DNA of 64,000 nt from Desulfofustis limnaeus (lineage in GTDB: Bacteria > Desulfobacterota > Desulfobulbia > Desulfobulbales > Desulfocapsaceae): assembly GCF_023169885.1 (NCBI RefSeq), contig NZ_AP025516.1, forward strand, positions 1,952,501 to 2,016,500, read 5' to 3'. The notes beneath the pieces are model-generated. The model was not told the DNA's origin. It saw nothing but the letters and a program-made list of their open reading frames with translations, and searched no databases. Shown piece by piece: positions 44,204-53,004 of the stretch (positions within the stretch are counted from its first letter, which is position 1; every line of letters starts with the position of its first letter). The position numbers were made by a program, and so were the translations under genes.

Positions 44204-45193
44204 ATGAAACCGTCATTTGTCTTCGTCTGTGCCGCTCTGTTGGTCATGACCGGCCTGTCAAACGCCCAAGCCGAAAAGACCCTGCGCCTCACGCTGCAAC
44301 TGCCGGCAACCCACCATCTGGGCAAGAATGTCCAGGCCTTCGCCGATGAAGTGGTGGGGGCCACCAACGGCGAGATCAACGTTGAAATCTACCCGTCCGC
44401 GCAGCTCTACAAGGACAAGGAAGTACCCCAGGCGGTGGCCTCCGGCGCCGTCGAGATGGGCGTCGTACCGCTGACCCAGTTCGCCGGCACCATTCCCGCC
44501 GTTGAACTCTTCTATGTACCGTTTCTATTCAGCAACCAGGAAGCATTGCAGAAGGCCGTCCAGCAAGGCAGTCCAGTCCGCCAGCCACTCGATGACGCCG
44601 TCCTGCAGACGGGAGCCCGGATCCTCTGGTGGCAGGCCTACGGCGGCGCGGTCATCATCAACAACGACAGTGAAATCCGTCGACCAAGCGACCTGAAAGG
44701 AAAGAAAGTCAGGATTTTCAGCAAGACCCTGGGTGCCCTCGTAGAAGCGGCCGGCGGTGCTCCCACCGCCATCTCCGGTTCCGAGCAGTTCCTCGCCTAC
44801 CAGCGCGGCACCGTCGATGTGGGGTTGACCGGGGTGACTGCCGTCAAGGAACGTAAAATGTATGAAGTCATGAACACCCTGACCGCCACCAAGAGCATGG
44901 TCGACATCGAGTTTGTCGTGCTCATCAATGAAGCCACCTGGCAGGGCCTCAGCGAAGAGCATCGGCAGATCATGGCCAACGCCGCAACCAAGGTCGAAAA
45001 ACAACTGCGCGACGAGATGAACCAGTTGGAAGCCGACGCCTTCGCCTTCGTCAAAGACAAAATGAACATTGTCGAGTTGAACGAGGAGGAAGTGCAGGAA
45101 TGGCAGAAGCTGGCCGAGCCGGTGGTCAACGAGTTTCTCAAAAATAGCGGCGCCCTCGGCCAACAACTGGTCGATGCGGCCCGTCAACTCTAA
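44204..45193 (+). CDS. dctP: TRAP transporter solute-binding protein (DctP family)
   Basis: A 329-residue protein with signal peptide (ending SNAQAEK) and the DctP pattern: LQLPATHHLGKNVQAFADEV, INVEIYPSAQLYKDKEV, the Arg-containing LKGKKVRIFSKTLGALVEAAG, and GTVDVGLTGVTAVKERKMYEV. It binds an organic acid in the periplasm and delivers it to DctQM. AGGAGG precedes the ATG. A hairpin separates it from dctQ. Confidence 0.95.
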   Translation: MKPSFVFVCAALLVMTGLSNAQAEKTLRLTLQLPATHHLGKNVQAFADEVVGATNGEINVEIYPSAQLYKDKEVPQAVASGAVEMGVVPLTQFAGTIPAVELFYVPFLFSNQEALQKAVQQGSPVRQPLDDAVLQTGARILWWQAYGGAVIINNDSEIRRPSDLKGKKVRIFSKTLGALVEAAGGAPTAISGSEQFLAYQRGTVDVGLTGVTAVKERKMYEVMNTLTATKSMVDIEFVVLINEATWQGLSEEHRQIMANAATKVEKQLRDEMNQLEADAFAFVKDKMNIVELNEEEVQEWQKLAEPVVNEFLKNSGALGQQLVDAARQL

Positions 45194-45203
45194 CGGTTAA
45201 GAA

Positions 45204-45230
45204 GAGGCAGAGGGGCCGCCTCTCTGCCTC
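45204..45230 (+). promoter_or_regulatory. Hairpin between dctP and dctQ
   Basis: GAGGCAGAG (45204-45212) and CTCTGCCTC (45222-45230) are perfectly complementary. There is no T-tract. Such a stem after a binding-protein gene can protect upstream mRNA so that the binding protein is made in excess; this is inferred. Confidence 0.5.
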
Positions 45231-45239
45231 CACCCACCA

Positions 45240-45737
45240 ATGCTGCGCGTCATCGATTCTCTCAGTGAGTGGAGCGGCCGCCTGGCCGCCTGGCTGTTTT
45301 TTGTTATCGGCATCTTCATTGTCTATGAAGTGGTGGCCCGCTATGTCTTCCTCTCCCCCACCGTCTGGAGCGAGGAACTGTCACGCTTTCTGCAGATCTG
45401 GGCAACCTACCTGGCAGCCGCTGCGGTATTGAAGAATCGCCAGTTGATCGTCATAGATGTGATCACCCGGAACAGTTCGGAGAAAATCCGCATCGGCTGT
45501 GAAACCCTGGCGCTGCTGGTCATCGTTGTTTTTTGCCTGGTGGCCGTGTGGTACGGGTTGGGCATCGCCGTCGAGTCGATCAGGATCGGTCGCGCCAGCT
45601 CATCCATGCTGGCCGTGCCTTCGTGGCTGAGCGAGGCGGCGATCCCGGTCGGCTTTGCGCTGCTCCTGGTCCAGGCACTGGCCGAATTGGCAAGAACCGT
45701 CTCCGGCACGACCCGACCGGCCCCACCCCGCCATTGA
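45240..45737 (+). CDS. dctQ: TRAP transporter small permease (DctQ family)
   Basis: A 165-residue protein with four membrane segments: LFFVIGIFIVYEVVARY, then FLQIWATYLAAAAVLKNRQLI, with SPTVWSEELSRFL between, the conserved DctQ motif. It works with DctM as the small membrane subunit. No Shine-Dalgarno sequence is visible at the ATG, and it ends 11 nt before dctM. Confidence 0.9.
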   Translation: MLRVIDSLSEWSGRLAAWLFFVIGIFIVYEVVARYVFLSPTVWSEELSRFLQIWATYLAAAAVLKNRQLIVIDVITRNSSEKIRIGCETLALLVIVVFCLVAVWYGLGIAVESIRIGRASSSMLAVPSWLSEAAIPVGFALLLVQALAELARTVSGTTRPAPPRH

Positions 45738-45748
45738 TCTGAATCGCC

Positions 45749-47020
45749 ATGACCACCGTTTTCATCCTCCTGCTTCTGTTGGCCCTGCTCTTCATCGGCG
45801 TGCCGGTAGCCTTCGCCCTGGGCGGGCTCGGGCTGCTGCTGCTGTGGCTCAAAGACATCAGCGTGGTCATGGTGCCCCAGGCCCTGTACAGCTCCGCCGA
45901 CAACTTCATGCTCCTGGCGGTACCGCTCTTTCTGCTGATGTCCAATATCCTGCTCAAAGGCGGTGTGGGCAAGGACCTGTTCAACGCCGTGCAGTCCTGG
46001 GTCGGTCATTTTCCCGGCGGTCTCGGTATCGCCACGATTGTCAGTTGCGCACTTTTTTCCGCCATTTCCGGGTCATCGGTGGCTACGGCGGCCACCATCG
46101 CCACGGTGGCCATCCCGGAAATGATCGCCCGCGGCTACAACCGACCGTTCGTTCTTGGTTTACTGGCCGCTGGCGGCACCCTGGGCATCCTGATTCCCCC
46201 TTCGATCCCCCTCATCCTCTACGGGGTCATCACCGAGGAATCGATCGTCAAGCTGTTCATGGCCGGGGTCGGCCCCGGCCTGATGCTCACCGGCTTCTTT
46301 ATCGTCTACAGCATCGTCTATGCGCTGTTCGACAAGTCGTACCAACCGAGCCCCAAGGCGAGCTGGTCGCAACGGCGGCAGGCAAGCCTACGTGCCTTGC
46401 CGACCCTGTTTCTGGCGATTGTCGTTATCGGCGGTATCTACCTGGGCATCTTCACCCCGACGGAATCGGCCGGGGTCGGCTTCGCCCTGTCGCTGATCAT
46501 CGTCCTGTTGCTGCGTACCATGACCTGGGATCTGCTCAAAAAGGCGGTTATGGAATCCATGGCCACCACCGTGACCATCTTCCTCATCATTGCCGGAGCC
46601 AAGCTCTTTGGCAAGGCCATCACGCTCTACCGGATTCCGCAGGAGATTTCAGCCGCCATCATCACCAACATCGGCGAACCGGCCCTCTTCATCGTGGCGG
46701 TTTGCCTGGTCCTGCTGGTCATCGGCTTCTTCCTGGAATCGATTTCCATGCTGCTGATCATGATGCCGGTCCTGGCGCCAGCCTTGGGACCGATGATGAT
46801 CGATCCGATCTGGTTCGGCATCCTCTTTGTGGTCATGATCGAATGTGCCCTGATCACGCCGCCGGTGGGCATGAATCTGTTCATCATCCAGGCCGTCGCT
46901 CAGGTGCAGCTGGCTGAGGTGCTGAAAGGTGTCTGGCCATTCATGCTGATCATGCTGGTTTCGGTGATTCTGATCTACCTGTTCCCCGACATCGTGCTCT
47001 ACCTGCCGTTCAAACTCTAA
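45749..47020 (+). CDS. dctM: TRAP transporter large permease (DctM family)
   Basis: A 423-residue protein with about 12 helices, starting FILLLLLALLFIGVPVAFALG. Signatures are SSADNFMLLAVPLFLLMSNI, GSSVATAATIATVAIPEM and GGTLGILIPPSIPLILYG; TPPVGMNLFIIQ near the end is also conserved. It is the main transport subunit and uses the sodium gradient to import organic acids. The isocitrate-lyase-family gene follows 14 nt later. Confidence 0.96.
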   Translation: MTTVFILLLLLALLFIGVPVAFALGGLGLLLLWLKDISVVMVPQALYSSADNFMLLAVPLFLLMSNILLKGGVGKDLFNAVQSWVGHFPGGLGIATIVSCALFSAISGSSVATAATIATVAIPEMIARGYNRPFVLGLLAAGGTLGILIPPSIPLILYGVITEESIVKLFMAGVGPGLMLTGFFIVYSIVYALFDKSYQPSPKASWSQRRQASLRALPTLFLAIVVIGGIYLGIFTPTESAGVGFALSLIIVLLLRTMTWDLLKKAVMESMATTVTIFLIIAGAKLFGKAITLYRIPQEISAAIITNIGEPALFIVAVCLVLLVIGFFLESISMLLIMMPVLAPALGPMMIDPIWFGILFVVMIECALITPPVGMNLFIIQAVAQVQLAEVLKGVWPFMLIMLVSVILIYLFPDIVLYLPFKL

Positions 47021-47034
47021 CCGGAGCATCACCC

Positions 47035-47901
47035 ATGACCACGGCTGCCCTGCGCTCTCTGCTGGAACAGAAACGATTGCTGGTCATGCCCTGCTGCCAC
47101 GACGCTCTGTCCGCCAAGCTCATCCAGCAAGCGGGTTTTCCGGCAACCTTCATGAGCGGCTTTGCCGTCTCCGCCGCCCGGCTCGGCCTGCCGGACACCG
47201 GCCTGATTTCCTTTGGCGAAATGCTCGATCAGGCGCGTACCATCTGCCGGGCGGTGTCCATCCCGGTGCTGGGCGACGGTGACACCGGCTACGGCAATGC
47301 TCTCAACATCAAACGCACGGTACGCGAGTATGCCGCTGCCGGACTGGCCTGCGTGATGATCGAGGACCAGGTCTCACCCAAACGCTGCGGGCACACCCAA
47401 GGCAAACAGGTCGTCGGGTTCGACGAGGCCTGCCTGCGTATCCGGGCGGCCGTGGATGCCCGCGAGGAAGGGGCCGACATCCTCATCATGGCGCGCACCG
47501 ACGCCCGCGGGCCGGCCGGTCTGGAGGAAGCGCTGCAGCGCTTGCAGGCCTTCCACCGGCTTGGCGCCGACCTGTTGTTTCTTGAAGCTCCCCGCAGCAT
47601 CGAGGAGATGGAACGCTTCTGCCGGGAAGTGCCGGGCTATAAGATGGCCAACCAGATCGAGCACGGACTGACCCCCCTGCTCAGCCCGGAAGAGCTTCAA
47701 CGTCTCGGCTTCGCCATCGCCGCCTATCCGCTCACCTTGTTGCAAGCCCTCATCTCCGCCCTGGAAAAGGCCTTGTCCGATCTGGCTGCCGGCCACCATC
47801 CGCAGGGGCTCCGTGATTTCGAACACGTCAAGGCGGTACTCGGCTTCCCCGAGTACTACCGCCAGGAACAGCACTATGCCGCATCCGACCGCCGGGATTG
47901 A
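47035..47901 (+). CDS. Isocitrate lyase/PEP mutase superfamily enzyme
   Basis: A 288-residue TIM-barrel protein with DGDTGYGNALNIKRTVREY (metal-binding Asp), MIEDQVSPKRCGHTQGK (the active-site KRCGH loop), MARTDARG, and EHGLTPLLSPEELQRLG. The family includes methylisocitrate lyase, oxaloacetate decarboxylase, dimethylmalate lyase and PEP mutase. KRCGH argues for a lyase rather than a mutase. The substrate is unknown; linkage to the TRAP operon and LarA-like gene suggests a branched or hydroxy acid. It overlaps the next gene by 26 nt. Confidence 0.85.
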   Translation: MTTAALRSLLEQKRLLVMPCCHDALSAKLIQQAGFPATFMSGFAVSAARLGLPDTGLISFGEMLDQARTICRAVSIPVLGDGDTGYGNALNIKRTVREYAAAGLACVMIEDQVSPKRCGHTQGKQVVGFDEACLRIRAAVDAREEGADILIMARTDARGPAGLEEALQRLQAFHRLGADLLFLEAPRSIEEMERFCREVPGYKMANQIEHGLTPLLSPEELQRLGFAIAAYPLTLLQALISALEKALSDLAAGHHPQGLRDFEHVKAVLGFPEYYRQEQHYAASDRRD

Positions 47902-49153
47902 GCTGCTGGTTCGACCGACAACCGTCGCCGTCCCTTACGGCAGAAGCACCTGCGAATTGATTCTGCCGGCCGGCAGCCTTCGGCTCTGTCCCGATGACCC
48001 GCAGCGCCGCACCGATTCACACCGCTTCCGGGGCCTGATCGCCACATGTCTCCGCAACCCGGCGCTCGATCTGTCCCAACCGGTTCTGGTCGTTACCGAC
48101 AAAACCAGGCTCTGCGATTACCCCGACTACCTGCCGATAGTGGTCGAGCAGATCAGTGAACAGCGGGGATCGAGCCAGCCTTTTCCGATCATCATCGCCT
48201 ATGGAACCCACCCCCGTCAGAGCGATGAAGAGAGCAGACGCTGTTACGGTCCGTTCTTTGCCCGGTGGCCGATGTTTATCCACCACGATTGCGATGACAG
48301 CTCCCTGTTCGTCGACTGCGGCCACACTCAGCGAGGGACACCGATCCGACTGCGCCGCGACCTGCTCGAAGCCTCCGCCGTCATTACCATGGGGCCGATC
48401 TGCCACCATTATTTCGCCGGCTATGGTGGCGGCCGCAAACTGATCTTTCCCGGTTGTGGTGAACGGCAGGCCATCTATGCGAACCACGGATTGTTTCTCG
48501 ACCCGCACCGGCAAGGTCTATCCCCCGGCTGCCACCCCGGGGAACTGGATGACAACCCGCTGGCCCAAGACCTGTTCGATATGGAATCGCGGCTGCCGGC
48601 CTCGCTGGCCATCCATGGCATCCAGGACAGCGACGGCCGGATCTGTGATTTTCTGGTCGGCACCGGGCAGGAGCTCTATCGGCAGGCCTGCCGCAGCCAC
48701 GCCGCCAGCTACGAACTCTCAGTAAAACCGGTGGACACCGTCATCGCTTCCTGCGGCGGCCATCCCAAAGACATCAACTTCATTCAGGCGCACAAAACCA
48801 TCCATAACAGCGCCGCCTTCGTCCGCGACGGCGGTCTGCTGGTGGTCTTTGCCGAGTGCCCTGACGGCATCGGCTCCTCGACCTTTCTCCCGTGGTTCGG
48901 TTCAGGGTATGCCGCAGCCTTTGCGCGACTCGCCGAACGGTACCAGGGCAACGGCGGCACGGCCCTCGCAATGCAGGCCAAAACCGCCAGGATCCGCATC
49001 TGCCTGGTCACCGCCTTGGACCGTATCACCTGCCAACGAATCGGCTGCGAGAAAGGTGACCTGGCCAGGGTCACCCGGCTGCTGGAGGCGCCATCCGGCA
49101 TCATTGCCTGGATCGCCAACGGCAGCCTCCTGGTCAACCGGTTCGATTCCTGA
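47876..49153 (+). CDS. LarA-like nickel-pincer racemase family protein (DUF2088)
   Basis: A 425-residue protein of the lactate racemase LarA family. VVTDKTRLCDYP matches the substrate-binding DD.TRPTP region loosely; AYGTHPRQS holds a His corresponding to catalytic H108; CHHYFAGYGGGRKLIFPG has the His pair and the Lys (K188) that carries the Ni-pincer in LarA. The LarB, LarC and LarE cofactor genes are not in the window. The start ATG at 47876 overlaps the previous gene. Substrate could be lactate or another 2-hydroxy acid. Confidence 0.8.
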   Translation: MPHPTAGIELLVRPTTVAVPYGRSTCELILPAGSLRLCPDDPQRRTDSHRFRGLIATCLRNPALDLSQPVLVVTDKTRLCDYPDYLPIVVEQISEQRGSSQPFPIIIAYGTHPRQSDEESRRCYGPFFARWPMFIHHDCDDSSLFVDCGHTQRGTPIRLRRDLLEASAVITMGPICHHYFAGYGGGRKLIFPGCGERQAIYANHGLFLDPHRQGLSPGCHPGELDDNPLAQDLFDMESRLPASLAIHGIQDSDGRICDFLVGTGQELYRQACRSHAASYELSVKPVDTVIASCGGHPKDINFIQAHKTIHNSAAFVRDGGLLVVFAECPDGIGSSTFLPWFGSGYAAAFARLAERYQGNGGTALAMQAKTARIRICLVTALDRITCQRIGCEKGDLARVTRLLEAPSGIIAWIANGSLLVNRFDS

Positions 49154-49298
49154 TCTTTTCCACTGGCTGGTCGTAGTCCACCGTCATTTTCGGGTTGCCA
49201 TCTGCTTTTCGATAGAGCATATTCCCTAATAGGTTCGAGATATTATCTCAACCGCCATCGCCGCGCCGTTCGGCGCACCTCGCTTCGCCCATCGCTTC
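49154..49298. other. Short spacer before repeat E
   Basis: This spacer follows the LarA-like gene. No gene or terminator hairpin with a T-tract was found in it. Confidence 0.35.
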
Positions 49299-49443
49299 AG
49301 GGGAGCTTGAAAACGTTGAAATTTCGTCAAGACCGAGGGGTGCAGAAGCATTTTATCGAATTCATCTACATGATATTACAAGGATAAAATGTGATCGCAC
49401 AACGACGAGCTGGGGCGAAATGACTCCGTTTACGGTTTCCTTC
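49299..49443. repeat. Palindromic intergenic repeat, copy E
   Basis: It begins AGGGGAGCTTGAAAACGTTG and continues AAATTTCGTCAAGACCGAGG, with an ACATGATATTACAAGGATAAAATGTG core and GGGGCGAAATG near the end. It has the orientation of copies C and F. It lies between the LarA-like and TAXI genes. Confidence 0.82.
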
Positions 49444-49487
49444 CGACGGTCGAAGCTCTACGATTCATCTCAGCAAAGGAGCGTTCC

Positions 49488-50510
49488 ATGAGTTTGCCAG
49501 CATCGTTGTGTCGAATTGCCGTAGCCGCCCTTGCTCTCGGTGTTTTCTCGATGTCCTCCGTCCAGGCCGCCGAGGAACGAACCTACCTGATGGCAACGGC
49601 AAGTACCGGCGGAACCTACTATCCGGTCGGTGTCGCCATCGCCACCCTGACCAAGGTAAAGCTCGAACCCACGGCGAAAATCGGTATGTCCGCCATCACC
49701 TCAGCCGGTTCCGGGGAAAATATCAAGCTGATGCGCGACAACGAGGTGCAGTTCTCCATTCTCCAGGGCCTCTATGGCTATTACGCCTGGAGCGGCAAAG
49801 GCGATTACGAAGAAGAAGGTCCGCAAAAAGACCTGCGGGCAGTAACCATGCTCTGGCAGAACGTCGAACATTTCGTGGTACAGGCCGACCACGCTCCCAC
49901 CGGCACCATTGACGACATGCTTGGTTTAACCGGTAAACGGATGGCGCTGGGGACCAAAAATTCCGGAACCCTCGGTTCGAATCGACTGCTCCTGCAGAAT
50001 CTCGGTATAGACATCGAAAAAGATTACGAACTGGTCTACGCCGGCTACGGCCCCAGCGCCGATGCCCTGCAGAATGGCCAGATCGCCGGCATGAGCACAC
50101 CGGCGGGCGTGCCGGCCGGCGCCGTAACCCAGGCCTTTGCCGCCATGGGCACGGACATCAAGCTGCTGGAGTTCACCGACGACCAGGTAGTCAAGGCTGA
50201 CGGCGGCCTGGAGCTCTGGACGCCGTTTCTGATCAAGGCCGGCTCTTACCCGGGTCAAGAGAGAGACTGGCAGACCATTGCCCAGCCGAACTTCCTGGCG
50301 GTCCGGGCCGATATCGACGAGGAAGCCGTCTACCAGATCACCAAAACCATTTACGAAAATCTGCCGTTTCTCAATGCCATCCACAAGGCCACCCTGGCCA
50401 TGTCTCTGGAAAACGCCCTGGCCGGCTTGCCGATGCCTCTTCATCCGGGCGCAGCCCGCTACTTCCAGGAAGCGGGGCTGACCATTCCGCCGCGACTCAT
50501 GCCAATGTAA
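49488..50510 (+). CDS. TAXI-family TRAP solute-binding protein
   Basis: A 340-residue protein with signal peptide (ending SSVQAAEE) and the TAXI pattern TYLMATASTGGTYYPVGVAIA. Also conserved are SAITSAGSGENIKLM and GTKNSGTLGSNRLLL. It is the periplasmic receptor for the TRAP permease encoded next. TAXI receptors bind substrates such as glutamate or organic acids; the ligand is unknown. AAAGGAGCG precedes the ATG. Confidence 0.92.
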   Translation: MSLPASLCRIAVAALALGVFSMSSVQAAEERTYLMATASTGGTYYPVGVAIATLTKVKLEPTAKIGMSAITSAGSGENIKLMRDNEVQFSILQGLYGYYAWSGKGDYEEEGPQKDLRAVTMLWQNVEHFVVQADHAPTGTIDDMLGLTGKRMALGTKNSGTLGSNRLLLQNLGIDIEKDYELVYAGYGPSADALQNGQIAGMSTPAGVPAGAVTQAFAAMGTDIKLLEFTDDQVVKADGGLELWTPFLIKAGSYPGQERDWQTIAQPNFLAVRADIDEEAVYQITKTIYENLPFLNAIHKATLAMSLENALAGLPMPLHPGAARYFQEAGLTIPPRLMPM

Positions 50511-50582
50511 AGACCATCCGGGCCGCCGCCGGCCGCCATCGACGCGGCAACGGCGGCCCCCTGCAGACAAAGGGGACAGCAG

Positions 50583-52661
50583 GTGCATAACGACGCGGAC
50601 GTACCACGATCGAACAAGGAACGGGCCATCTTCATCATCGGCGTACTCGTTTCTCTTTTGCACATCTATTTCAACATCTTCGCAGTCCTGCCGACACTAT
50701 TGCAAAATGCCCTCCATTTCGCCGGATTCGCTTTGCTCTGCGCATTGGTTTACCCGTCGCGAACCGGCTCGGAGGCAAAAAGACGGCAGGCGGTATTGGT
50801 GTCGTTCGATGTGCTGCTCGGCATCCTTGCCGCGTTCTGCGCCATCTATATGATCACCATGGAGGATGCCATCTATGCCCGCGGCGTGCATCTCAGCCGG
50901 GTCGAGTGGATCGCAGGAACCCTGCTGATCCTCACCGCCATGGAATTTACCCGGCGAACCACCGGGTGGATCATTCCGCTCCTGATCGTCCTGGCGCTGA
51001 CCTATGTGGGCTGGTGGGGCAGCATGATTTCCGGTGTCTTCAAATTCAGCGGGTTGACCCCGGAGACCATCCTGTTCCGCTCGGTCTATGGAGACGACGG
51101 TATCTTTGGCGGCATCGCCCGAATCTCGTCCTCGTTCGTCTTCATGTTCATTCTCTTCGGGGCATTCCTGCTCCGCTCCGGAGCCGGGGAATTTGTTATC
51201 AACCTGGCCCGGGCCGCCGCCGGCCGACTGATCGGCGGACCTGGTTTGGTGGCCGTCTTCGCTTCCGGCCTGACCGGCACCATTTCCGGTTCGGCAGTGG
51301 CCAATACCGCTTCCACCGGCGTGATCACCATACCACTCATGAAACGAGCCGGTTTCGATCCCAAATTCGCCGCCGGCATCGAGGCCGCGGCTTCCACCGG
51401 CGGTCAGCTGATGCCACCAATCATGGGGGCCGGCGCCTTTGTCATGGCCAGCTATACCCAGATCCCCTACACCACTATCGTCCTCTATTCATTTTTGCCG
51501 GCTGTCCTTTATTTTGCAACGGTCGGCTTTTTCGTGCGGGTGGAGGCCAAACGGATCGGCCTCAAGGCCGCTGACGACGAGGACCTGAAGGTGCTGAACG
51601 TGATAAAGACCGGCGGTCTGCCGTTTCTCCTGCCGATCTCGGCACTGATCGGTCTGCTGATCTATGGATATACGCCGACGTATGCAGCCGGCATCAGCAT
51701 CGTCGCAGTGATCATTTCGTCATGGCTGACCCCGAATCGTATGGGATTTCGCGCCATCGCAGAAGCCTTGGCACTCGGCGCGCGAAACATGGTGATGACC
51801 GCGGTCCTGCTCTGCAGCGTCGGTCTGGTGGTCAATGTCATCGCTACCACCGGCATTGGCAATACCTTTTCGTTGATGATCACCAACTGGTCCGGTGACA
51901 GCCTGATCATCGCCATCACGCTGATCGCGCTGGCCTCCCTGGTGCTCGGCATGGGGCTGCCGGTCACCGCCGCCTATATCGTGCTCGGCACGCTCTCCGC
52001 TCCAGCCTTGTACAACCTCATCGCCGATGCAAAAATCGTCGAGATCATTGCTGCCGGCGCCCTGTCCGAAGAGGCCAAGGCGGTACTGATGATCGCCATT
52101 CCTGACCAACTGCATCTGCTCAGCCAGCAGGTGGACCTTGATCAGGCCCGCCACATCCTCGCCGCCGTTCCCCAGGATCTGCTGGGTACCGTCCGGGAGA
52201 TGGCACTGTCGCCGCAGACGACCATGTTCGCCACCCTCTCGGCGCATCTGATCATCTTCTGGTTGAGCCAGGACTCCAACGTCACCCCGCCGGTCTGCCT
52301 TGCCGCTTTTACCGGCGCCGCCATCGCCGGTACACCGCCCATGTCCACCGGTCTGCAGTCCTGGAAAATCGCCAAGGGACTCTATCTCGTGCCCCTGCTT
52401 TTCGCCTACACGCCGATCCTTGGCGGCAGCTGGCCGGCCATCCTGAGCGTCAGTTTCTTCGCCCTGCTCGGCATGTACGCCTTCACCTGCGCCCTGCAGG
52501 GCCACATGGAGAACCATATCGGTATGCCGACCCGCGTCCTGCTGTTGATTATGGCGTTTTTCCTGATCATGCCCTCGACGGTCTTGATCCAGATGGGGGC
52601 CGCCACCGCGCTGATGGTGACCGTCATGTACAACGTGCGCCCGAAGCGGAGCCGGACCTGA
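50583..52661 (+). CDS. TRAP transporter 4TM/12TM fused permease
   Basis: A 692-residue fusion of small (DctQ-like, N-terminal four helices) and large (DctM-like) permeases. Signatures include GSAVANTASTGVITIPLMKRAGFDPKFAAGIEAAASTGGQLMPPIMGAGAFVMAS, which is typical of this class. GTG start (GGGGACAGCAG before it). It works with the TAXI receptor 72 nt upstream. A 12-bp hairpin spans its stop codon. Confidence 0.94.
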   Translation: MHNDADVPRSNKERAIFIIGVLVSLLHIYFNIFAVLPTLLQNALHFAGFALLCALVYPSRTGSEAKRRQAVLVSFDVLLGILAAFCAIYMITMEDAIYARGVHLSRVEWIAGTLLILTAMEFTRRTTGWIIPLLIVLALTYVGWWGSMISGVFKFSGLTPETILFRSVYGDDGIFGGIARISSSFVFMFILFGAFLLRSGAGEFVINLARAAAGRLIGGPGLVAVFASGLTGTISGSAVANTASTGVITIPLMKRAGFDPKFAAGIEAAASTGGQLMPPIMGAGAFVMASYTQIPYTTIVLYSFLPAVLYFATVGFFVRVEAKRIGLKAADDEDLKVLNVIKTGGLPFLLPISALIGLLIYGYTPTYAAGISIVAVIISSWLTPNRMGFRAIAEALALGARNMVMTAVLLCSVGLVVNVIATTGIGNTFSLMITNWSGDSLIIAITLIALASLVLGMGLPVTAAYIVLGTLSAPALYNLIADAKIVEIIAAGALSEEAKAVLMIAIPDQLHLLSQQVDLDQARHILAAVPQDLLGTVREMALSPQTTMFATLSAHLIIFWLSQDSNVTPPVCLAAFTGAAIAGTPPMSTGLQSWKIAKGLYLVPLLFAYTPILGGSWPAILSVSFFALLGMYAFTCALQGHMENHIGMPTRVLLLIMAFFLIMPSTVLIQMGAATALMVTVMYNVRPKRSRT

Positions 52662-52677
52662 AGGTTCCGCTTCGGGC
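52639..52677. terminator. Hairpin in the convergent gap before ilvN
   Basis: GCCCGAAGCGGA (52639-52650) and TCCGCTTCGGGC (52666-52677) form a perfect 12-bp stem spanning the permease stop. The next gene converges, so it may end both transcripts, but neither strand has a T-tract. Confidence 0.55.
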
Positions 52678-52686
52678 GATGCTGGT

Positions 52687-53004
52687 TCAGGGTTGAAAGT
52701 GCTCAGCCATGCCGGTGAAAACGGGGTGGCTGTGCCCATGCCGGACCACGCTCTTGACGTCGTGCAGCTTCTCCACCTGTTTGACGATCTGGTCCAGGCG
52801 CGTCTCCTCCACGACCTTGAGCCAGATTCGGCTCATGATGCCATCACCCACCGGCAGGACGGCGATGCCCTCAAGGTTGTAGGCCCGTCGCGAAAACAGG
52901 CTGCAGACATGAGTCATCACCCCCGGATGATTCTTCACCAGTAGTTCCAGGACGGTTACCGTTGCCGTTGCCGCCGGCTCCGTTTCAGGCGCATTCAGAT
53001 ACAT
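52687..53004 (-). CDS. ilvN: Acetolactate synthase small (regulatory) subunit, short form
   Basis: A 105-residue ACT-domain protein with VLELLVKNHPGVMTHVCSLFSRRAYNLEGIAV and SRIWLKVVEETRLDQIVKQVEKLHDV. Only the ACT domain is present, as in E. coli IlvN (about 96 aa), rather than the longer IlvH form. It should activate IlvB and give valine feedback control. It overlaps the ilvB 3' end by 20 nt. Confidence 0.92.
   Translation of the reverse strand: MYLNAPETEPAATATVTVLELLVKNHPGVMTHVCSLFSRRAYNLEGIAVLPVGDGIMSRIWLKVVEETRLDQIVKQVEKLHDVKSVVRHGHSHPVFTGMAEHFQP

Noticed and set aside
45655-46917. 420-codon frame overlapping dctQ/dctM
   Set aside because: It is an alternate frame of dctM with low-complexity His/Arg-rich sequence; DctM motifs are in the other frame.
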